Source: SIG701 sp045544955 (GTDB taxonomy: Bacteria; Bacillota; Clostridia; Oscillospirales; CAG-272). Taken from it: a stretch of DNA of 18,510 bases. The stretch is taken from NCBI GenBank assembly GCA_045544955.1, contig JAZPZY010000031.1, positions 1 through 18,510 on the forward strand, in the 5' to 3' direction. Positions 14,687 through 18,510 of the stretch are shown piece by piece. Below the pieces are notes generated by a model that saw nothing but the letters and a program-made list of their open reading frames with translations, was not told where the DNA came from and ran no database searches. The stretch's first letter is position 1; every line of letters begins with the position of its first letter. A program made the translations under genes and the position numbers.

Positions 14687-15574
14687 ATGACGAAAAATTC
14701 TATTCTGACCCGTGCGATGACACAGGACGGAAGCGTCCGTGTTGTCTGTGCGGATACGACTGCCATTGTGCAGCGTGCACATGAAATACACGGCACCTCT
14801 AAAACCATGACGGCGGCGTTGGGACGCTGTCTTACGGTTACGTGTCTGATGGGTTCGCTTCTGAAGGATTCGTCGGACACGCTTACCCTTCAGATCAAAG
14901 GGGACGGCCCGGCCGGTACGATCATCTGCGTCAGCGATTATAAGGGGAACGTCCGCGGCTATGCGCAGGACTGCTCGGTAGAGCTGCCGCCCAACGATCT
15001 CGGAAAACTGGACGTTGGCGGTGCTGTTGGCCGCGGCTCTTTGGGAATTATCCGTGATTTTGGTACGGGCGAGCCGTACGTGGGCATTTCTCCTCTCGTT
15101 ACCGGCGAGATCGGTGACGATATTTCCGAATACTACGTTACCAGCGAACAGACACCGACTGTTTGTGCTTTGGGCGTCCGTGCCAATACAGACAATTCCT
15201 GCAAAGCGGCCGGCGGTTTTTTTCTGCAGCTTTTGCCCGGTGCGGATGAAACGCTGATTCCCATGATCGAAGCGAACATTACGGCACTGGGGTCTGTGTC
15301 CAAGCTGATTGAAAACGGACGTACGCCGGCGGAAATTATCGGTATGGTATTTGAAGGCATTCCGTTTGATTTCTTTGATGAGATCGACATCGCTTATGTT
15401 TGTACCTGCGAGCGGGAGAAATACAAGCGTGCACTGGTCAGCATGAGCGAGACAGATATTGCGGAAATTGTGGCTGACGGTAAACCTATTGAGACAGAGT
15501 GCCGTTTCTGTCATGAAAAGTACGTGTTCACACCGGAAGAAATTCTGACAGCGCGAAAGGAGATGGGAAAGTGA
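14687..15574 (+). CDS. hslO: Hsp33 redox-regulated chaperone
   Basis: A 295-residue cytoplasmic holdase chaperone that is switched on by oxidative stress together with unfolding. The N-terminal domain shows family motifs, including HGTSKTMTAALGRCL and LTLQIKGDGPAGTI, then NVRGYAQD and VGRGSLGIIRD. The C-terminal redox switch has all four zinc-binding cysteines: C239-T-C241 and C272-R-F-C275. When these oxidise to disulfides the chaperone becomes active. The ATG at 14687 follows GGAAGG by 9 bases; an in-frame TTG at 14618 lies in the promoter and is rejected. The last four bases overlap the start of the dehydrogenase gene, so the two are translated together. Confidence 0.96.
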   Translation: MTKNSILTRAMTQDGSVRVVCADTTAIVQRAHEIHGTSKTMTAALGRCLTVTCLMGSLLKDSSDTLTLQIKGDGPAGTIICVSDYKGNVRGYAQDCSVELPPNDLGKLDVGGAVGRGSLGIIRDFGTGEPYVGISPLVTGEIGDDISEYYVTSEQTPTVCALGVRANTDNSCKAAGGFFLQLLPGADETLIPMIEANITALGSVSKLIENGRTPAEIIGMVFEGIPFDFFDEIDIAYVCTCEREKYKRALVSMSETDIAEIVADGKPIETECRFCHEKYVFTPEEILTARKEMGK

Positions 15575-16548
15575 GTACGGATTTTTACAAAGATTCGATT
15601 CGTGCCGTCATTCTGGACGGAGCCACGCTCGGTGACGATATCTCGTTTTCTCCCCTTGCGGACGTTTCTTCACTTACCGTGTACCAGAAAACCACGTCGG
15701 AAGAAGTGGCAACGCGTATTGCCGACGCACACGTGGTGATCGTCAATAAAATCAAACTGAACGAAACGAATCTTTCCGATGCCAAGAATCTTCGGCTGAT
15801 CTGTGTGGCGGCCACCGGTTACGACAATATCGATCTTGCTTTTTGCCGAGCCCACGGAATCGCCGTTTGCAACGTACTGGGCTATTCCACGGACAGCGTA
15901 GCACAGTTGACTGTGGCTCTCGTGCTTCAGTTGGCGTTCCGCCTGTCGGAATTTACGGATTTTGTGAAAAGCGGAGCATACACGGCCTCCGGTGTGGCGA
16001 ATCGGTTGTACCCGGCATTTCATGAATTGGCCGGAAAAACCTGGGGAATTGTAGGTGCCGGCAATATCGGTAAAAAAGTGGCAAGGATCGCAGAGGCATT
16101 CGGCTGCCGTGTGATCGTTTGCCGGCGTAAACCGGATCCTGATTATCCTACGGTGGATATTGATACGCTTTGCCGGGAGTCAGACGTTATTACCGTGCAT
16201 ACTCCTTTGAACGAGCAGACGCGGGGCCTTATATCCGGAGAGCGCATTGCCATGATGAAGCCGGGTGTGCTTCTTGTGAACGTGGCACGGGGAGCAGTAA
16301 CCGATGAGGCTGCCCTTGCCGAGGCGGTTAAGTCCGGGAAGATCGGCGGACTTGGGGTGGACGTCTTTACGGAAGAGCCGATTCCCGCGACGAATCCTCT
16401 CTACGCCGTGCGTGAGCATCCGGCTGTCTGCCTTACCCCTCATATGGCGTGGGGAGCCGTGGAAGCAAGACAACGCTGTGTAAACGAAATGGCGGAGAAT
16501 ATCCGGGCGTATTTTGCCGGAGAGATCCGCTGCCGTGTTGAACTGTAA
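15571..16548 (+). CDS. D-2-hydroxyacid dehydrogenase (NAD-dependent, glycerate/hydroxypyruvate type)
   Basis: A 325-residue cytoplasmic oxidoreductase that interconverts a D-2-hydroxyacid and its 2-oxoacid using NAD(H). The GTG start at 15571 overlaps the hslO stop as GTGA, with AAAGGAG upstream. The Rossmann fold has the nucleotide loop GAGNIG (162-167). Catalytic residues are R240 (NVARGA), the Glu of FTEEP (E268/E269) and H291 (TPHMAW), a complete Arg-Glu-His set. The substrate-binding stretch AATGYDNID is present. Sequence pattern and length suit the glycerate dehydrogenase/hydroxypyruvate reductase branch more than PGDH, which carries a C-terminal ACT domain that is absent here. Linkage to Hsp33 is translational; whether it is functional is unknown. 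Confidence 0.93.
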   Translation: MSTDFYKDSIRAVILDGATLGDDISFSPLADVSSLTVYQKTTSEEVATRIADAHVVIVNKIKLNETNLSDAKNLRLICVAATGYDNIDLAFCRAHGIAVCNVLGYSTDSVAQLTVALVLQLAFRLSEFTDFVKSGAYTASGVANRLYPAFHELAGKTWGIVGAGNIGKKVARIAEAFGCRVIVCRRKPDPDYPTVDIDTLCRESDVITVHTPLNEQTRGLISGERIAMMKPGVLLVNVARGAVTDEAALAEAVKSGKIGGLGVDVFTEEPIPATNPLYAVREHPAVCLTPHMAWGAVEARQRCVNEMAENIRAYFAGEIRCRVEL

Positions 16549-16554
16549 ACAAAT

Positions 16555-16594
16555 AAAAATAACGGCAGAGGCAACAGCCTCTGCCGTTATTTTT
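16555..16594. terminator. Bidirectional terminator between dehydrogenase and second DMT gene
   Basis: An 18-base perfect stem (16555-16572 with 16577-16594) around an AACA loop, with A/T tracts on both sides. It serves the plus-strand dehydrogenase and the minus-strand transporter, whose stop is at 16595. Confidence 0.92.
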
Positions 16595-17449
16595 TTATAT
16601 ATTCATGAGAACCACGGAAATAATGCCGAAGAACAGTGCAAGATATTGGTTTCGTGAAAGTTTTTCTTTGTAGACGAGCAACGAAACGATGCCTGTCAGA
16701 AGGATGCCGCCCGCTGAAATGACGGGATACAGTATGGAGGCGTTCATCTTTACCGCAAGAACCATGACGAGAAAATTGCATAATCCGTTCAGAAGTCCGT
16801 ACGAAACGGCGTGAAGTCCGCCCTTTTGAACGGAGGGCCTGATGTCCGATTTTTCCGTGAAGAGTGCAAAAACGAACATAGCAGCCGATACGATTAAGAG
16901 TGCAAGGATCATAAGCTCACTTTTGTATTGCCCGGCAAAATTTTTCTGCTGAACCATCTGCACGGTGGAACAAATTCCGTTTCCGAGAAAAGCCAAAAAG
17001 GCGAAAACAGCCCAAGAAAACGTGATCCGACTGCCGGTATGTTTGGAATTTATCAGAAATAGGCTGACGCAAAGCAGAGCGAGGCCGATGTAGAAAAGAA
17101 ACCCTACGTCTTCATTCAGAAACAGCAGTCCGTAGAAGGTCGGCACGATCAAAGAATAGGAAATCACCAGAGAGGATAAAGAAAGGGAACCAACCTTGAT
17201 GGAAAGAAGCTCAGCCACAATCGCCGTACCGTAAGATAACGCAAATCCAAGTGCATACGGAACGATTTCCCAGGTGAAATGCAGTTTGAACCCGCCGGCT
17301 GCGAGGAAAAACAGAACGGCGAACAAGACGGACACGGAACTGAAAATAAACACGCCCCGGGTGCCAGTTTTTTTGTTGTATGCTTTCATTAAAATCTGCT
17401 GGAGCGAGGTGCCTGTCACTGTCAGAGCCAAGAAAAGAATATTAAACAC
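16595..17449 (-). CDS. DMT/EamA-superfamily membrane transporter (second copy type)
   Basis: A 284-residue protein with about ten hydrophobic segments, starting MFNILFLALTVTG and ending in a short MNI tail. Two repeat halves and membrane-edge Lys/Arg fit the drug/metabolite transporter superfamily, but it is not closely similar to the transporter at 13746. Start: GTG at 17449 has GGGAGGA six bases upstream and begins right before helix 1. An upstream extension to 17605 in the same frame crosses the pckG terminator and is not coding. The gene follows pckG on the minus strand, 37 bases beyond that terminator, and no separate promoter is evident, so partial read-through may drive it. The substrate is unknown. 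Confidence 0.85.
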   Translation of the reverse strand: MFNILFLALTVTGTSLQQILMKAYNKKTGTRGVFIFSSVSVLFAVLFFLAAGGFKLHFTWEIVPYALGFALSYGTAIVAELLSIKVGSLSLSSLVISYSLIVPTFYGLLFLNEDVGFLFYIGLALLCVSLFLINSKHTGSRITFSWAVFAFLAFLGNGICSTVQMVQQKNFAGQYKSELMILALLIVSAAMFVFALFTEKSDIRPSVQKGGLHAVSYGLLNGLCNFLVMVLAVKMNASILYPVISAGGILLTGIVSLLVYKEKLSRNQYLALFFGIISVVLMNI

Positions 17450-17485
17450 GATGTCCTCCCGAATGTTGTATGAGCGTAAAAAAGG

Positions 17486-17519
17486 AAAGGGCAGAGAATG
17501 GGAAATTTCTCCGCCCTTT
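17486..17519 (-). terminator. Terminator after pckG
   Basis: On the minus strand a 13-base stem with one G-T pair (17519-17507 with 17498-17486), loop of 8 bases, followed by TTCCTTTTTT. It starts 24 bases after the pckG stop. Confidence 0.82.
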
Positions 17520-17543
17520 TTGCTTTTCAAGTAACTGTCGCTA

Positions 17544-18510
17544 TCAGCCCAGACGAGCTTCCAGTGCAGCCAGCTCTTCCTTGAGAGCTGCGGGAACGCG
17601 ATCACCGATCATATCGTAGAATTCCTTGATATTGCCGATGTCGTCCTTCCAGGACTGGGTATCAACAGAAAGCAGATCACGGATCGTATCGATCGTTACG
17701 TCGGTCAGGCCTTCGATGTTGATGTCCTCTGCCTTCGGGATATAACCGATAGCGGTCTCAACAGCATCTACCTTGCCTTCGCAGCGAGCGAGGATCCACA
17801 TGAGAACGCGCATGTTGTCGCCGAAGCCGGGCCAGATGAAGTGACCCTCGTCGTCGGTACGGAACCAGTTCACGTGGAAGATCTTCGGTGCGTTGGGGAT
17901 CTTGTTGCCCATTGCCAGCCAGTGTGCAAAGTAGTCGCCCATGTTGTAGCCAACGAAGGGACGCATTGCCATAGGATCGCGGCGAACAACGCCTACTGCA
18001 CCGGCAGCGGCAGCGGTGGTCTCGGATGCCATGATGGAGCCGACAAACGTACCGTGCTGCCAGTTGAAGGACTGGTATACCAGCGGAGCGGTCTTGGCGC
18101 GGCGGCCACCGAAGATGATAGCAGAGATCGGCACACCTGCAGGATCGTTGAACTTATCGGAGATGCAGGGGCAGTTAGCAGCCATAGCGGTGAAACGGGA
18201 GTTGGGATGTGCACCGCAGGTAGACTTGTCTTTCTTGTCGTACTTGGTGTAATCCCAGGGGTTGCCCTTCCAGTCGATGGCGTTCTTGGGCGGATTGTCG
18301 TTGAGGCCTTCCCACCAAACGGTGTTGGTGTCGGTATCCAGCGCAACGTTGGTGAAGATGGTGTCGCGGGTGGTGGTGCTAAGCGCGTTGGGGTTGGAGT
18401 GCTCGTTGGTGCCGGGAGCAACGCCGAAGAAGCCGTTTTCGGGGTTCACAGCCCACAGACGGCCGTCCTTACCAACGCGGAGCCATGCGATATCGTCGCC
18501 CACGCAGAAT
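17544..18510 (-). CDS. pckG: Phosphoenolpyruvate carboxykinase (GTP), 5' part outside window
   Basis: The minus-strand frame enters from the window edge and ends at TGA 17544, giving the C-terminal 322 residues of a protein usually about 600 long. It interconverts oxaloacetate and PEP with GDP/GTP, in the cytoplasm. The visible part begins in the metal/phosphate-binding region with CVGDDIAW. Other GTP-PEPCK motifs are NPENGFFGVAPGTN (P-loop-linked nucleotide region), IIFGGRR, NWFRTDDEGHFIWPGFG and GDNMRVL. These distinguish it from the ATP-dependent enzyme. In anaerobic gut Clostridia GTP-PEPCK commonly runs in the carboxylating direction; that is family knowledge, not visible here. GTG at 18503 is an internal valine codon, not a start. 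Confidence 0.97.
   Translation of the reverse strand, partial: FCVGDDIAWLRVGKDGRLWAVNPENGFFGVAPGTNEHSNPNALSTTTRDTIFTNVALDTDTNTVWWEGLNDNPPKNAIDWKGNPWDYTKYDKKDKSTCGAHPNSRFTAMAANCPCISDKFNDPAGVPISAIIFGGRRAKTAPLVYQSFNWQHGTFVGSIMASETTAAAAGAVGVVRRDPMAMRPFVGYNMGDYFAHWLAMGNKIPNAPKIFHVNWFRTDDEGHFIWPGFGDNMRVLMWILARCEGKVDAVETAIGYIPKAEDINIEGLTDVTIDTIRDLLSVDTQSWKDDIGNIKEFYDMIGDRVPAALKEELAALEARLG

Noticed and set aside
17450..17605. N-terminal extension of the second DMT transporter
   Set aside because: It overlaps the pckG terminator and the pckG coding end; the GTG at 17449 has a good ribosome site.

Overview
The window looks like a chromosomal piece of an uncultured gut Clostridium-type bacterium, probably in the Oscillospiraceae/Ruminococcaceae. 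The evidence is a dockerin-bearing exoprotein, an SLH-domain surface protein, GTP-type PEP carboxykinase, a solitary ECF transporter S component behind a riboswitch, A/G-rich Shine-Dalgarno sites, many near-consensus sigma-A promoters and intrinsic terminators. No transposase, integrase, phage gene or CRISPR array is visible. The taxonomic call is an inference from gene content.

Layout. (1) 1-3987, minus: a very large secreted metallophosphatase of the purple acid phosphatase type, with two similar N-terminal beta-rich domains and a C-terminal dockerin cut by the window edge. (2) 4168-5511, plus: a promoter, a cobalamin-type riboswitch with a terminator hairpin, a DUF4430 (transcobalamin-like) lipoprotein and an ECF S component; together a candidate vitamin B12 uptake operon. 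(3) 5540-10696, plus: a neutral-ceramidase-like hydrolase, an AAC(3)-family N-acetyltransferase, an AraC-type regulator and, from its own promoter, a GH20 beta-N-acetylhexosaminidase. All three enzymes belong to families acting on N-acylated amines or amino sugars, so this is the best candidate for an uncharacterised pathway. (4) 10709-10874, minus: tRNA-Arg(CCT) with its own promoter and terminator. (5) 10921-11114, minus: a 46-codon Asn/Gln-rich microprotein gene with its own terminator. (6) 11282-12211, plus: cysteine synthase. (7) 12290-13564, minus: a secreted protein with three SLH repeats. (8) 13685-16594, plus: a DMT transporter, then Hsp33 and a D-2-hydroxyacid dehydrogenase joined by a 4-base overlap. 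(9) 16595-18510, minus: a second DMT transporter downstream of the C-terminal half of GTP-dependent PEP carboxykinase.

Genes are separated by strong hairpin terminators, several usable in both directions between convergent genes. The dockerin phosphatase and the SLH protein point to an elaborate cell surface. The items most worth following are the aminosugar-type locus with its direct-repeat operator candidate and its ACG start, the B12 riboswitch operon, and the Asn/Gln microprotein.
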